This document shows, in pieces, positions 53,117 through 63,599 of a DNA stretch of 64,000 nucleotides. Below the pieces are notes generated by a model. That model searched no databases. It saw only the letters and a list, made by a program, of their open reading frames with translations, and was not told where the DNA came from. Made by a program: the position numbers and the translations under genes. Origin of the DNA: Tunturibacter gelidoferens. GTDB lineage: Bacteria; Acidobacteriota; Terriglobia; Terriglobales; Acidobacteriaceae. Where the stretch lies: positions 372,001-436,000 of the forward strand of contig NZ_CP132938.1 in the NCBI RefSeq assembly GCF_040358255.1. The letters are read 5' to 3'. The first letter of the stretch is position 1. Every line of letters starts with the position of its first letter.

Positions 53117-53335
53117 TTGGTCTGCTCTCCTTTTCTGACTCTGCGCCTGTGTTCCAGACGTCAACATGCACTTGCTAGAGCAGGTAGCGTGCCAAAGTAC
53201 TTAAACGTATCAACCCATTGATAATATGTAGCTTAGACAAGATCGTGAGTTCCAGACAGGCGGGAGATTACAACCGACTCACGCAAAATCTTCCCGGGGG
53301 CCGGGTAACTATTACCCGATCTCCCCTAAGGGCCG

Positions 53336-53944
53336 CTACTTTATGTTCACGCTAATGATGTGAATCTCGGGCATTTGCGTGTTCCAGTTGGCTGGAATTG
53401 TCTCGAAGATAAGGCGAAAGTCGCGCTCGTCACCCGGCTTTAAGGGGGAGGCGCTGATCGGCTGAGTGTCGATGTAAGGCTCACGCATCCGGACTACCGA
53501 CAATGGCAGCGTCTCCACCTGCGGCGGCATCGCCTCGTCGTTGCGGAAGATTACCTGTACCGTGACGCTAGTTACCGTCTGCCCACCGGCGTTCTGGATG
53601 TGACCGTCGATGAAGGTCGACTTTCCTCCTGAGAGGCTCGTCGACTCGCTCATCGCAAGCTGCGAAAGAGGAAGCTCTGCAGCGTAGGCGGCCAGTGGCT
53701 GGATCGTATTGGGGGAAGCCTGCGGCTTGTGGCGCGTCGCGAAGACCAGGCCGATGAGCACCACCACGACCACCAACCCCGCCACACCCCATGCTGCGGC
53801 CGGAACTCCACCTCCTTCCGGCGGCTTGCTTTCGAACATCGCAGGCTGTGGGCTACTGTTCTCGCTGCTCCCTGGGGGAATCGGAGTGCTCCGTGAGGAA
53901 TCAGATGGATTAACGGGGGTATCGAGTGGACGACGGTCTTCGCT
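53336..53944 (-). CDS. Membrane-anchored protein with FxLYD/DUF3426-like domain
   Basis: About 202 residues from the ATG at 53944. An acidic/Pro-rich cytoplasmic N-terminus precedes one TM segment (AAAWGVAGLVVVVVLIGLVF), then an extracytoplasmic beta domain with FIDGHIQNAGGQTVTSVTVQVIFRN, PLSVVRMREPYIDTQPISASPLKPGDERDFRLIFETIPANWNTQMPEIHI. That pattern is that of FxLYD/DUF3426 or DUF2393-like domains, whose role is unknown. It is upstream of the OmpA-like gene on the same strand with about 220 bases between them. Confidence 0.7.
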   Translation of the reverse strand, partial: SEDRRPLDTPVNPSDSSRSTPIPPGSSENSSPQPAMFESKPPEGGGVPAAAWGVAGLVVVVVLIGLVFATRHKPQASPNTIQPLAAYAAELPLSQLAMSESTSLSGGKSTFIDGHIQNAGGQTVTSVTVQVIFRNDEAMPPQVETLPLSVVRMREPYIDTQPISASPLKPGDERDFRLIFETIPANWNTQMPEIHIISVNIK

Positions 53945-54193
53945 CATAAGCGGAGATTTTATACCGCTGGATGCCACTGCCAACTGAACCTGCTCTTTCG
54001 TTCAGCCGCCCTTGACCTCCCCAAAAGGAATCAATAGAGGGTCCGCGACAAAAACTTCGACGAATTTTCATGCCAACACCAGAACTTCATGGTGCATTCT
54101 CGCGTTAAGGAACATCTATAGGGTGTCGGCTAATTGCACCTGGACGGATCTTTGACCGACTGCAGCGGATCGGAACCGCGAGGAGAGGTAAGC

Positions 54194-54358
54194 ATGAACG
54201 AGCAAATCGATCTTTCGCCTGAGCTGCCGTTCTCGCCCCTGGATCCTAAGAACGGCCTGCGGGTTGCCGAAGGGGTCGCGGTTCCCATCGCGGCAGACCG
54301 CATGTATCAGCTCGCCGCGCTTACTGCCGGCCTGTTTCTGCTGGTCACGCTGGTCTAA
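54194..54358 (+). CDS. Very small membrane protein
   Basis: About 54 residues (MNEQIDLSPELPFSPLDPKNG...) ending in one hydrophobic segment (MYQLAALTAGLFLLVTLV). GAGGAGAGG precedes the ATG at 54194. No family is recognised. The TM at the very C-terminus suggests a tail-anchored protein. It converges on the ATPase gene at 54429. Confidence 0.5.
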   Translation: MNEQIDLSPELPFSPLDPKNGLRVAEGVAVPIAADRMYQLAALTAGLFLLVTLV

Positions 54359-54428
54359 ATTCGTTAGGCTCGCTGTTGCGTTAGCTCATGCTTCAAACGA
54401 CAGCGACCGATGCCTGAAATAACATCGC

Positions 54429-55184
54429 TTAGGCAAAGCTGGCGCGTTTGACCTTCTGGCGGAAGTCTTCGCCCTGCATCTCTACGACAACACACATCTC
54501 CTGCAGTCGGGACCGCATCCGTTCGCCGATCCTGTCGCCGAGCGTCTCCTCGCGCATCGCCCCACGCACGCCGCTCTCGGTGCCAAGAGGGCCCGCGTTC
54601 GCGTAATTGGTTGTGATGATCGTGGTGCGGCGGTCGTTGTAGCGGGTGTTTAGAATGTGTGCGACCGTGTCCCAAACCCAGTCTGTGGGCTTCGACGCGC
54701 CGAGTTCGTCCAGCACTAGAACCTCGGCGTCGAAGACAGGTGCCAGTACCTCGAGCTCGGTGGCGGAGACCTTATTGTTGTAGCTGTTCTGCACCTGCTT
54801 CAACAGGTCGCGGTAGTCGAAGAAGAGACCGGTTGCGCCGCGTTCCGCCACCAGCGCCTGCAGAATCCCCACTGCCAGATGCGTCTTTCCGACGCCGATC
54901 GAACCAGTGATCAGCAGCCCGGTTCCAGCCGTCTCGACCGGGTAGCCGTCGACGAACTTCCTTGCGCGCAGATGGGCCAGAGTGAGCGACCGATTTGAGG
55001 AGGGAAAGTCCGTCTCGTAGCTCTCTAGCGAACAGTGTTCGTACCGCTTCGGGATGTGGGCCCGGCCCAGCATCCGCTCAGCGCGCCTCTGAACCCGGCA
55101 GACGCAGTCTTTGACGAACTGCCTGCCATCCTCCTGCAGGATCAGCATCCCCGCCCCACCGCATATCGTGCAGACTTCACTCAT
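54429..55184 (-). CDS. DnaC/DnaI-like AAA+ ATPase (helicase loader or IstB-type)
   Basis: 251 residues. N-terminal cysteines (CTICGGAG ... CVCRVQRR) suggest a zinc-binding region. The AAA+ core has Walker A GSIGVGKTH (about residue 95), Walker B VLVLDELGAS and a sensor-1 region (TTIITTNYAN). DnaC/DnaI loaders act at the replication fork and IstB is a transposition helper; no transposase adjoins, so helicase loader is the better reading. It is the usual relative found near rpmE in this kind of genome only by memory; I do not stress that. Start at 55184. Confidence 0.88.
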   Translation of the reverse strand: MSEVCTICGGAGMLILQEDGRQFVKDCVCRVQRRAERMLGRAHIPKRYEHCSLESYETDFPSSNRSLTLAHLRARKFVDGYPVETAGTGLLITGSIGVGKTHLAVGILQALVAERGATGLFFDYRDLLKQVQNSYNNKVSATELEVLAPVFDAEVLVLDELGASKPTDWVWDTVAHILNTRYNDRRTTIITTNYANAGPLGTESGVRGAMREETLGDRIGERMRSRLQEMCVVVEMQGEDFRQKVKRASFA

Positions 55185-55383
55185 GGCCGTCCTCTCAGTA
55201 TGGCAGCATCTGAATCCAATTGCCCCCTGTGCGAATCTGAGTTAAACTGAGGAAACTGCTTGAGCGCTCCGAAAAGGCGCAAGCGGCGGCGCGACAGGCC
55301 CTTCGATGTGACGTGAACTCTTCCGTTGCAAGCGATCCGCGAGCCGGCAGGCATACCCCAAGATTGAGAAAAGGATAGTTAAC

Positions 55384-55620
55384 ATGCCAAAAGAAGGTAT
55401 TCACCCGAAGTACGACAACATCCACGTCAAATGCGCCTGCGGGAACACGTTTGAGACCCGCTCCACGCATAAGGGCGACATCGTCGTCGAAATCTGCTCC
55501 GCCTGCCACCCTTTCTTCACCGGCAAGCAGAAGCTGATCGACACCGCAGGTCGCGTCGAGCGCTTCCGCCGCAAGTTCGCCAAGTCGGATGCCGGCAAGG
55601 CAGAGACCGCCGCGAAGTAA
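55384..55620 (+). CDS. rpmE: 50S ribosomal protein L31
   Basis: 78 residues, zinc-type L31: [10 protein letters not shown]...CACGNTF...[13 protein letters not shown], with four cysteines (two in CAC, two in CSAC). Typical C-terminus [17 protein letters not shown]-like site before the ATG. A terminator follows. Divergent from the ATPase gene. Confidence 0.97.
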   Translation: MPKEGIHPKYDNIHVKCACGNTFETRSTHKGDIVVEICSACHPFFTGKQKLIDTAGRVERFRRKFAKSDAGKAETAAK

Positions 55621-55643
55621 GCGGACGCCTAAATCACCCCAGG

Positions 55644-55675
55644 GGCCTCCGCACTACGCGGAGGCCTTTGTTTTG
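55644..55675 (+). terminator. Terminator of rpmE
   Basis: GGCCTCCGC (55644-55652) pairs with GCGGAGGCC (55658-55666) around ACTAC, followed by TTTGTTTTG. It lies 24 bases past the rpmE stop. Confidence 0.88.
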
Positions 55676-55715
55676 TCTAAACTAGTCACAAGAAGGACCA
55701 CAAGCAGCTGTCGCC

Positions 55716-57008
55716 ATGAAGAAGCGTTACACCCTCGAGCAGAAGCGTTGGGACGATCCGGCCGAACACGCGATGCCGGAGCACTCCCGCGTACCTGCGA
55801 GCTTCACCATCGGCAACGTGAAGATCGCTCCTGCGACGGTTCTTGCTCCCATGGCAGGTGTAACCGACACAGTCTTTCGCCGCTTCATCAAGAACGCGAG
55901 CCAGTTTACGAGCGCGACCGATGACGCAGTCGATCGGGCGTCAAATATTGACAGCGTCACTTCGAATCAGCAGTCCGGCTGCGGCCTCATCATGACGGAG
56001 TTCACCTCCGCCGACGGCCTCTCCCGCATGCGCGAGACCAAGCGTAAACGCTATCTGACCTACTACGACGACGAGCACCCCATCTCCGCGCAGCTCTTCG
56101 GCTCGAACCCCGCAACGCTCGCTGACTCAGCGCGCATCGTGCAGGACGCTGGCTTCGACATCGTCGATCTGAATCTCGGCTGCCCGGCCAAGCGCGTCGT
56201 CGCCTGCAATGGAGGCTCCGGCCTGCTGCGCGATCTGCCCCTGATCGAGACGATCTTCAAGACCGTACGTGCCGCCGTTTCAATTCCCTTCACCGTAAAG
56301 TTCCGCATGGGTTGGAGCGACAAGCACATCGTCTGCGTCGACCTTGCGAAGATGGCCGAGGACTGCGGCCTGAACGCCGTTGCACTGCACGCCCGCACCC
56401 GCGAAGACGGCTACACCGGCCAGGCGCGCTGGGAGTACATCGCTGCGGTGAAAGACGCTGTAAAGATTCCGGTGATCGGCAACGGTGACATCCGCACTCC
56501 CGAGGACGCCGCCGCCATGGTCGACGTCACCGGATGCGACGCTGTAATGATCGGTCGCACCGCTCCTTCGAATCCTTGGATCTTCCGGCAGATCGCGCAG
56601 TACACGGCGTCAAAAGAGGCCACTGGCGTCGGTACCTACGATCACCCCACCGACCAGGATCGCTATCGCATGATCCGCACCTACTTCCAGATGCTGGTCG
56701 ATGAGATCGCGCTCGAAGAGCGAGCCGAAGCAGCACGCGCGGAGGCCATCACCGCGGCAGGCCAGGTCGCACGCGAGCAGCGCCACCGCGACTGCGTCGG
56801 CAAGATGAAGCAGTTCGCCAGCTGGTTTACCCATGGCGTTCCCGGCGGAGGCGCACTACGCAAGCAGATCTTCGAATCGAAGAACGGCGACGCAGTTCTC
56901 GGCGCGATTGAAAGCTTCTTCTCGAACCGCGCGGACGAGCTCGTTTCCCATCCCGAGATGGTCACGCAGGACGGCCAGCTTCTCACCTCCGCAGCCTACT
57001 GTGATTGA
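55716..57008 (+). CDS. tRNA-dihydrouridine synthase (DusB-like) with an insertion
   Basis: FMN-dependent enzyme reducing uridine to dihydrouridine in tRNA. 430 residues, longer than the usual 320-350. The core has LAPMAGVTD, the catalytic Cys in NLGCPAKRV, NGGSGLLRD (FMN phosphate loop), KFRMGWSD, VALHARTREDGY and IGNGDIRTPEDA. Between RRFIKN and GCGLIMTEF lies an insert of roughly 30 residues (about 60-88, ASQFTSATDDAVDRASNIDS...), where family members usually have a short turn. A charged helix near residues 320-350 is also unusual. I prefer DusB-like; exact target uridine unknown. It converges on the gene at 57015, six bases apart. Confidence 0.9.
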   Translation: MKKRYTLEQKRWDDPAEHAMPEHSRVPASFTIGNVKIAPATVLAPMAGVTDTVFRRFIKNASQFTSATDDAVDRASNIDSVTSNQQSGCGLIMTEFTSADGLSRMRETKRKRYLTYYDDEHPISAQLFGSNPATLADSARIVQDAGFDIVDLNLGCPAKRVVACNGGSGLLRDLPLIETIFKTVRAAVSIPFTVKFRMGWSDKHIVCVDLAKMAEDCGLNAVALHARTREDGYTGQARWEYIAAVKDAVKIPVIGNGDIRTPEDAAAMVDVTGCDAVMIGRTAPSNPWIFRQIAQYTASKEATGVGTYDHPTDQDRYRMIRTYFQMLVDEIALEERAEAARAEAITAAGQVAREQRHRDCVGKMKQFASWFTHGVPGGGALRKQIFESKNGDAVLGAIESFFSNRADELVSHPEMVTQDGQLLTSAAYCD

Positions 57009-57014
57009 TTGCGG

Positions 57015-58646
57015 CTAGACTCTGCCCTGCAACACGTGCGTGGAGTGTGACCCGGCGTCTGTGTTCCGTTTGCGCCACACAGCTTTCACCTTCGCACGCC
57101 AACGCTCATCAAGCGCAATAAGACTCCATTCGACTCGCGGTGAAAGGTACCGCAGCACGACTTCCGTCGCAGGATGAACTCTCAGCGCTGGTGCCACCAG
57201 ATAAAGTCGCGGAGGCTCGGCCGACAAGCGCAGCCCGCCGAAGTATCCGTGCCGCTGAAACTCTCCCAACCCAGTGGTGTTATCGGGATTCTGCAGATGG
57301 TGCCATCGCACCCGGACCCAGTAATCCAGCCCCTGCAGAGCGAGGTGAAGGTCTTCGTCGGCCTTCAATTCAATGACCGCCAACCGTCCGTCTTCGGTGA
57401 TGCCGAGCAGGTCGAGCATTCCACGATCCGCGGCGGCGAACGCAGGCACCTGCGTGTAAACATGCTTCGGATCGAGGCGCGCATCGAGCGGCTCCAAATC
57501 ACGCCTCAGCACGCTCTCCAGCCAACGCTCCGGCTGCATTCGGTAGAGTGGATTGCGCTTGTCGCCGCCAGCGATGCGCCGTGCAAACAATCGCGCCACC
57601 AGCTCGCGCAGCTCGTTCACATTCTCTTCGGTCATGGGAGTCTCGTTCGCGCCGGCGCCGAAGGTGATCTCCTGCGCACTGTTGAACGAGTTTCCCGCGT
57701 AGCCCATTCGCACCCGCGCAAACTCCAGGCCGTGCAGCAAAAACGCTAGCTCCGTGCCGCTGCGAAGACGCTGCTCCACCACCGCGCGCATCGTCTCCGG
57801 CACGAGCGTCATCACACGGAGCGTGGACTCGGCAAATCGCTCGTGTGCGGATTGCTCATTAGGAGCATGCATCAGACGGGTGGTCAGGTTGCCATGGTCG
57901 GCCGCGTCACGCTGCTCCAACTCTTCCGACTTCTGGTCCAACTCCCACAACTCCCACCGGGCAACCGACGGGTTGAGCCACGCCATTCGCGAAAGAGTCA
58001 GTATCGCCATTCCACGCGGCACGATCAGCTTCAATCCTTGATACAGCCTTCGCCCATCCCCGGAGTCGCGGCAGTGCTGCAGCCATAGAATCCCCAGAGT
58101 CAAAATTCCATCGACGGTCGCCTGGGTCTCCTCTGCATTCACGGCGATCACAGCCCAGGCCTTTTGCCCCTGGATCAGCGATCCGCGCGCATATGCAGGC
58201 CCGAAGCTCTTCTCAAGATCCATCGCCGTACGAAGCCCATCCACCTTGAACTCAGGAAAACTGCGCAGCAGAACGCGCTCCAACACCTTCAGATACCGCA
58301 CTCGCGTCGCCTCCCGCGTAGAAGGTGTACGGCGATCGCGATCGGTTACAAGTTCAAGCGTCTGCGGTTTGGTCTGTCCGAACCGATGCGTGCTCAGCCG
58401 CAGCACTCCGTTGCGAAGCGTCGTACCACTCACTCGTCGAACGAGATTGCGGTCCTCTCCCCACAGATGCAGCGTGCACCGGCCGTGCTCGGTCGCAAGC
58501 TTGTACTTTGCCTCGCGCATGTCGAAGAGGACTTTGCCATCTTCCAGCACCACGGCACGGGGAGATTCAGCTAAAAAGGATTCAAGTGCAGCGGTGATCT
58601 GTTCTACCGTCTGCACGGGCTCCGCGGAGGAGACTCTTGGCGGCAT
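57015..58646 (-). CDS. PD-(D/E)XK-like nuclease-domain protein
   Basis: 543 residues, not recognised over most of its length. Near the end is a candidate nuclease centre: Asp412 in GMLDLLGITEDGRLAV followed by Glu426-Leu-Lys428 in VIELKADED, i.e. D-x13-ExK, with a following helix LALQGLDYWVRV. This is the arrangement of PD-(D/E)XK enzymes and resembles the C-terminal domain of NucS/EndoMS. The first 400 residues are alpha/beta with many Arg/Trp (for example FGPAYARGSLIQGQKAWAVIAV; ILTLGILWLQHC), maybe a DNA-binding or regulatory part. No neighbours suggest a restriction or repair operon. Confidence 0.65.
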   Translation of the reverse strand: MPPRVSSAEPVQTVEQITAALESFLAESPRAVVLEDGKVLFDMREAKYKLATEHGRCTLHLWGEDRNLVRRVSGTTLRNGVLRLSTHRFGQTKPQTLELVTDRDRRTPSTREATRVRYLKVLERVLLRSFPEFKVDGLRTAMDLEKSFGPAYARGSLIQGQKAWAVIAVNAEETQATVDGILTLGILWLQHCRDSGDGRRLYQGLKLIVPRGMAILTLSRMAWLNPSVARWELWELDQKSEELEQRDAADHGNLTTRLMHAPNEQSAHERFAESTLRVMTLVPETMRAVVEQRLRSGTELAFLLHGLEFARVRMGYAGNSFNSAQEITFGAGANETPMTEENVNELRELVARLFARRIAGGDKRNPLYRMQPERWLESVLRRDLEPLDARLDPKHVYTQVPAFAAADRGMLDLLGITEDGRLAVIELKADEDLHLALQGLDYWVRVRWHHLQNPDNTTGLGEFQRHGYFGGLRLSAEPPRLYLVAPALRVHPATEVVLRYLSPRVEWSLIALDERWRAKVKAVWRKRNTDAGSHSTHVLQGRV

Positions 58647-58690
58647 AGCCGAACGTTAGCACATCTGCGAGCCTGAAAAGCTCTCGCGAT

Positions 58691-59113
58691 CTACAACGAA
58701 AGCTTGAAGTGATAGTCGGAGATGCGCAGGCCGTGCCGGAAGTAGAATGCGTGCGCCTCATGCCGGTGCGTTCCCGAGTCGAGCATGAAGGTGGTGCATC
58801 CTGCCTCCTTCGCCAGCGCAATCAGCCACGTTATCATCGACTCGCCATGTCCCTTCGAGCGCGCCGCTTCGTCCGTTACCAGATCATCCACGTAGAGCGT
58901 CTTGCCGCTCCACAGCAGAGTCTGCATGCGGAAGCCAGCGACTGAGACGATCTCACCGTCCGACTCCAGAAAAGCGAGTTGATACCCCTCGGCCTGCTGC
59001 GTTTGAATGCGTCCGACGAACTCCTCGGCAACCAACATGGGTCGAAGCTGGCGCATCACAGGAAAGCAGCGGTCGATCTCGCTCGGCATCGTAGCAATCT
59101 GAATGGTGGACAT
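58691..59113 (-). CDS. GNAT-family N-acetyltransferase
   Basis: About 140 residues (MSTIQIATMPSEIDRCF ...) from the ATG at 59113; an upstream ATG would lie inside the DinB-like gene. GNAT fold with QLAFLESDGEIVSVAGFRMQ, LYVDDLVTDEAARSKGHGESMITWLIALAKEAGC (acetyl-CoA-binding R/Q-x-x-G-x-G/A as RSKGHG) and MLDSGTHRHEAHAFYFRHGL. Substrate unknown. The DinB-like gene stops 15 bases upstream of it on the same strand, so the two may be co-transcribed. Confidence 0.85.
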   Translation of the reverse strand: MSTIQIATMPSEIDRCFPVMRQLRPMLVAEEFVGRIQTQQAEGYQLAFLESDGEIVSVAGFRMQTLLWSGKTLYVDDLVTDEAARSKGHGESMITWLIALAKEAGCTTFMLDSGTHRHEAHAFYFRHGLRISDYHFKLSL

Positions 59114-59127
59114 AGACGGGCGGCCCG

Positions 59128-59661
59128 CTACCATCCTTCTTTCGCACGCAGATGCGTGATGTGAGCTACGTGATGGCGCGAGTGCCAGGCGTAGGTCAGC
59201 GCTGACATCTCCACCGTCACGCGGCCATCCTCCGGATGGAGGTACCCGCGCTGCCACTGCTGTTCGTCGAGAGACTGCAACAGCATCACCCAGCGGGCAT
59301 GAAGGGCTTCCACCAGCTCCAGCGACCACTCCACCGGAGCCGCCATGTCATGGAGCTTTGCCCAGGCGCCTTCGTCGTACGATTTGACCGCCGGCCAGTC
59401 CTCAGTCAGCGCAAGCTTCACCCGGACGAAGGCGTTCATGTGGCTATCCGCGACATGATGAACCACCTGTCGCAGCGTCCATCCGCCTTCGCGATACGGC
59501 GTACCCAACTGAGCCGAACTCAATCCGTCCACGGCATTGCGCAGTTGTTCGGGCAGCTCAGCGAGCGAAGCAACGGCCCCGGTTCGCTCGTCTGCAGAGA
59601 TGGATGTTGGCGCTTCGAAAACACCTATGGGGAACCTCGGGTCTACATCAATCTGCGCCAT
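59128..59661 (-). CDS. DinB-like metal-binding protein (YfiT/BstA type)
   Basis: 177 residues. Features are RYPIGVFE-type start (RFPIGVFEAP), GGWTLRQVVHHVADSHMN, and AWHSRHHVAHI: the histidines of the four-helix DinB/YfiT metal site (one in the first block, two or three in HHVAH). Members include bacillithiol S-transferases and related putative metal-dependent hydrolases; which thiol this organism uses is unknown. Followed by the GNAT gene. Confidence 0.85.
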   Translation of the reverse strand: MAQIDVDPRFPIGVFEAPTSISADERTGAVASLAELPEQLRNAVDGLSSAQLGTPYREGGWTLRQVVHHVADSHMNAFVRVKLALTEDWPAVKSYDEGAWAKLHDMAAPVEWSLELVEALHARWVMLLQSLDEQQWQRGYLHPEDGRVTVEMSALTYAWHSRHHVAHITHLRAKEGW

Positions 59662-59751
59662 GGCCTCGCCTCCATACCTCTACCAGCAACTTAGCACACG
59701 AAATTGTGTAACCTTCTATGAAGATTCCGTTGTGTGCCTCGAAGCTTTCCT

Positions 59752-60636
59752 ATGCGATTTTCAGCACTACGCCTTGCACTACTCTTTGCCACCACTCCTG
59801 TGTACGCGCAGCAGTACCCTGCTTCGGCCTCGAATCATGCGGTTACAGACGCGAGCCGATCCAACGGCGCGGTCCGCGAGTATGTCGGCTTCGACAGCAA
59901 CGACTATCCAGGGGACCAAGCACTGCCTGCCCTGCAAAGACACTTCGCCTTCGTCGGATATTGGCTCAACAACCCGCCCGGCGAAAGGCAGAACGGCTGG
60001 GTTGGCAAGCGCGAGACTTTGAGGCGCAACGGCTTCGGCTTCCTCGTACTGTTCAACGGCCGGCTTGAGTCGGAGATCAAGAAAGCCAGGCGATCCGGAA
60101 CGCCACCGGTCACGCTCGGAGCCAGGGACGCCACAGCCGCAGTCGCCGCAGCCGAGCGCGAACACTTTCCTGCTCAGACGATCATCTTTTTGGATCAGGA
60201 GGAAGGCGGTCGCCTCACCGCGGATCAGTCGGCGTATCTTCTTGCGTGGACAGAGGCAGTAGCTAAATCAGGCTATCTCCCCGGGGTCTATGGCAGCGGC
60301 CAGCCAGTCGGCGACGGCCCGGGCAAGACCATCACCACGGTTCAGGATATTCGCGAGCAAGTCGCCGCTCAACACCTTCACCAGGTTGCGATGTGGGTCT
60401 ATCAGGACGCCTGCCCACCCGCCAATGGATGCAGCCTGCAGCCTCCTCGGTTCGACTCCAGCGGTACCCCGGACATCGCAGTGTGGCAATACGCTCAATC
60501 TCCAAGACGCAAGGAGATAACTGCCGCCTGCAGCGCAACCTACGCCGCCGACGGCAACTGCTACGCTTCCGGCCTGCCGAATCTGCCACTCGATCTCAGC
60601 GTTTCAGGCTCCGCCGACCCCTCGCAGGGACGCTGA
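59752..60636 (+). CDS. Secreted DUF1906 (glycoside-hydrolase-like) protein
   Basis: 294 residues starting at 59752 with a signal peptide (MRFSALRLALLFATTPVYAQ); GTG at 59734 is an alternative. The DUF1906 domain (Rv2525c-like TIM barrel) shows VREYVGFDSNDYPGDQALP, FAFVGYWLNNPPGE, GFGFLVLFNG, IFLDQEEGGRLTAD, YLPGVYGSG and AVWQYAQSPRRKEI. The family is thought to act on glycans of the envelope, but activity is unproven. Divergent from the DinB-like gene. Confidence 0.82.
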   Translation: MRFSALRLALLFATTPVYAQQYPASASNHAVTDASRSNGAVREYVGFDSNDYPGDQALPALQRHFAFVGYWLNNPPGERQNGWVGKRETLRRNGFGFLVLFNGRLESEIKKARRSGTPPVTLGARDATAAVAAAEREHFPAQTIIFLDQEEGGRLTADQSAYLLAWTEAVAKSGYLPGVYGSGQPVGDGPGKTITTVQDIREQVAAQHLHQVAMWVYQDACPPANGCSLQPPRFDSSGTPDIAVWQYAQSPRRKEITAACSATYAADGNCYASGLPNLPLDLSVSGSADPSQGR

Positions 60637-60755
60637 AACCGACCCAAAAGCTCGCGGATTTTCCCGAAAAAGAGAGGTCGATAGGCATACTCCCGCCGCA
60701 CCTCCGCAAGAGTGTTATTTGCCGCGGCTCCATTGGAAGCCTAGAATCAATCTAG

Positions 60756-62197
<1,442 letters not shown>

Positions 62198-62198
<1 letters not shown>

Positions 62199-62506
62199 TG
62201 GCTGTCGAACGCGAAAAGATCTATGAGTGCGAAGTAAAACGCCGCCGCGTAAAGGCCGGCGGAGGCTATGAGCCCTTCTGGAAGGTCAAGCCCGTAGCCG
62301 TCGCGCTCGTCGACAACGACACCGAGTTTCGCTGCAAAGATTGCTTCGGCGAGGTCAAGCTGCTCGGCCGCAACGGCAAGACCGGCACCGTCCCTTACGT
62401 GGAACACAAGTCTCCGGCCGACTCCGAGTATTGCCCTAACGGAATCCTCTTCAAGAAGGCAACCGACGGCCGCGAGCCCAGACCTTCCCAGCATCCCGTA
62501 GAGTAA
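62198..62506 (+). CDS. Small zinc-ribbon-like protein, paralog 1
   Basis: 102 residues (MAVEREKIYECEVKRRRV...). Cysteines in FRCKDCFG and DSEYC, with a His in VEHKSPADSEYC, form a candidate CxxC...HxxxxxxxC zinc site. The start overlaps the tldD stop (TAATG). It is about 70 percent identical to the next gene. Function unknown; position inside a tldD-tldE interval suggests a role with the protease or with its substrate. Confidence 0.75.
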
Positions 62507-62608
62507 CGACCTGCATCTCTGCACCAACTTTTCCCAGGCTCTCTGCGCACGACATCTGAAAGTACGGCTAACGTACGACCAACCGCACCGAATCTCTCGA
62601 GGTATCCC

Positions 62609-62917
62609 ATGGCAGTCGAACGTGAAAAGTTTTACGAATGTGAAGTGAAGCGTCGCCGTGTCCGAGCAGCCGGTGGTTACGAGTCGTTCTGGAAGGTGAA
62701 GCCCATCACGGTCGCGCTTGAAGACAACGACACCGAGTTCCGCTGCATGAGCTGCGGTGGCGCGGTTAAGCTCTTCAAGCGGCGCTCTGAAGATGGTCCT
62801 GCTACACACATCGAGCACAAGCTGAAGAGCGACTCCGAGTACTGTGCCGCCGGCATGTACTTCCTCAAAGCCACAGACGGCCGCCAGGCGCGCCCCTCCG
62901 CTTCCCCTGTTCGCTAA
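62609..62917 (+). CDS. Small zinc-ribbon-like protein, paralog 2
   Basis: 102 residues (MAVEREKFYECEVKRRRV...), a tandem duplicate of the preceding gene with the same site (FRCMSCGG ... IEHKLKSDSEYC). GAGGTAT lies before the ATG. The first 20 residues and DNDTEFRC are nearly unchanged, as is the C-terminal FLKATDGR; the middle has diverged. Not fused, same length, about 100 bases after paralog 1. No family name known to me. Confidence 0.75.
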   Translation: MAVEREKFYECEVKRRRVRAAGGYESFWKVKPITVALEDNDTEFRCMSCGGAVKLFKRRSEDGPATHIEHKLKSDSEYCAAGMYFLKATDGRQARPSASPVR

Positions 62918-63020
62918 CGGTGTTCGCTTAGTTTTAGCTCCAGCCGGGGCCATCGTTCCTGACGATCATCTACAAGGGCAAACCCACGCACGATCGCATC
63001 AATAGCTGCGCGATCCGTCG

Positions 63021-63452
63021 CTATGCCCTTGGTATGACGCCAAGCTCCTGCATCATCGTCAAGTTATCCATCAGGATTCGACTGTCCATCATCTTGCCCC
63101 CGACCAGGCGGTCGATGACGACACCTTTGACGTTGACTCTCCTGCCCGTAGCGGGAACACCGAGAAACGTCCCTCGATGCGTACCGGTCCATGTGAAGCG
63201 AGTGACAACCTTGTCTCCACTAGCTACCGTCTCGTCCGCAACCCAGTGAATATCGGGGAATGCGGTGCGCATCATCCCAATGACCTCTTTCAAACCCTCT
63301 CGTCCTTGCCGCTGACCCGAAAGAGGATCAAGCTCGACAAAGTCGACCGCGACAAGTTCGTCAGCTTGCTCCAACCGCCCCTGATTGATGACCTCTTCCA
63401 AAAACCTGGCGATGACTGCGACGTTCCCAGATACACTCCCAGACTCTGACAC
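63021..63452 (-). CDS. SnoaL-like (ester cyclase) protein
   Basis: About 143 residues, start GTG at 63452 after AGGAGA. SnoaL-like cone-shaped fold: VIARFLEEVINQGRLEQADELVAVDFVELDP, GREGLKEVIGMMRTAFPDIHWVADETVASGDKVVTRFTWTGTHRG and VDRLVGGKMMDSRILMDNLTMMQELG. Similar proteins are annotated as ester cyclase or polyketide-cyclase-related. It reads opposite to and between the zinc-ribbon paralogs and tldE, thus splitting them. Confidence 0.85.
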   Translation of the reverse strand: MSESGSVSGNVAVIARFLEEVINQGRLEQADELVAVDFVELDPLSGQRQGREGLKEVIGMMRTAFPDIHWVADETVASGDKVVTRFTWTGTHRGTFLGVPATGRRVNVKGVVIDRLVGGKMMDSRILMDNLTMMQELGVIPRA

Positions 63453-63599
63453 TCGTATCTCCTGGTTTAGCGTGTGAAATAACACCGTGGATCATATCAG
63501 CCACCTCCCAACTCACTCATCGTCTCTCTTCTCCAACCAGAGGTATCCTTATTGCAGCTGTCAGAAAAGTCAGCTCAAACCAATTATCCTGAAGAGACC

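Noticed and set aside
54429..55184. IstB-type transposition helper
   Set aside because: No istA or transposase neighbours and no terminal repeats; helicase loader is more plausible.
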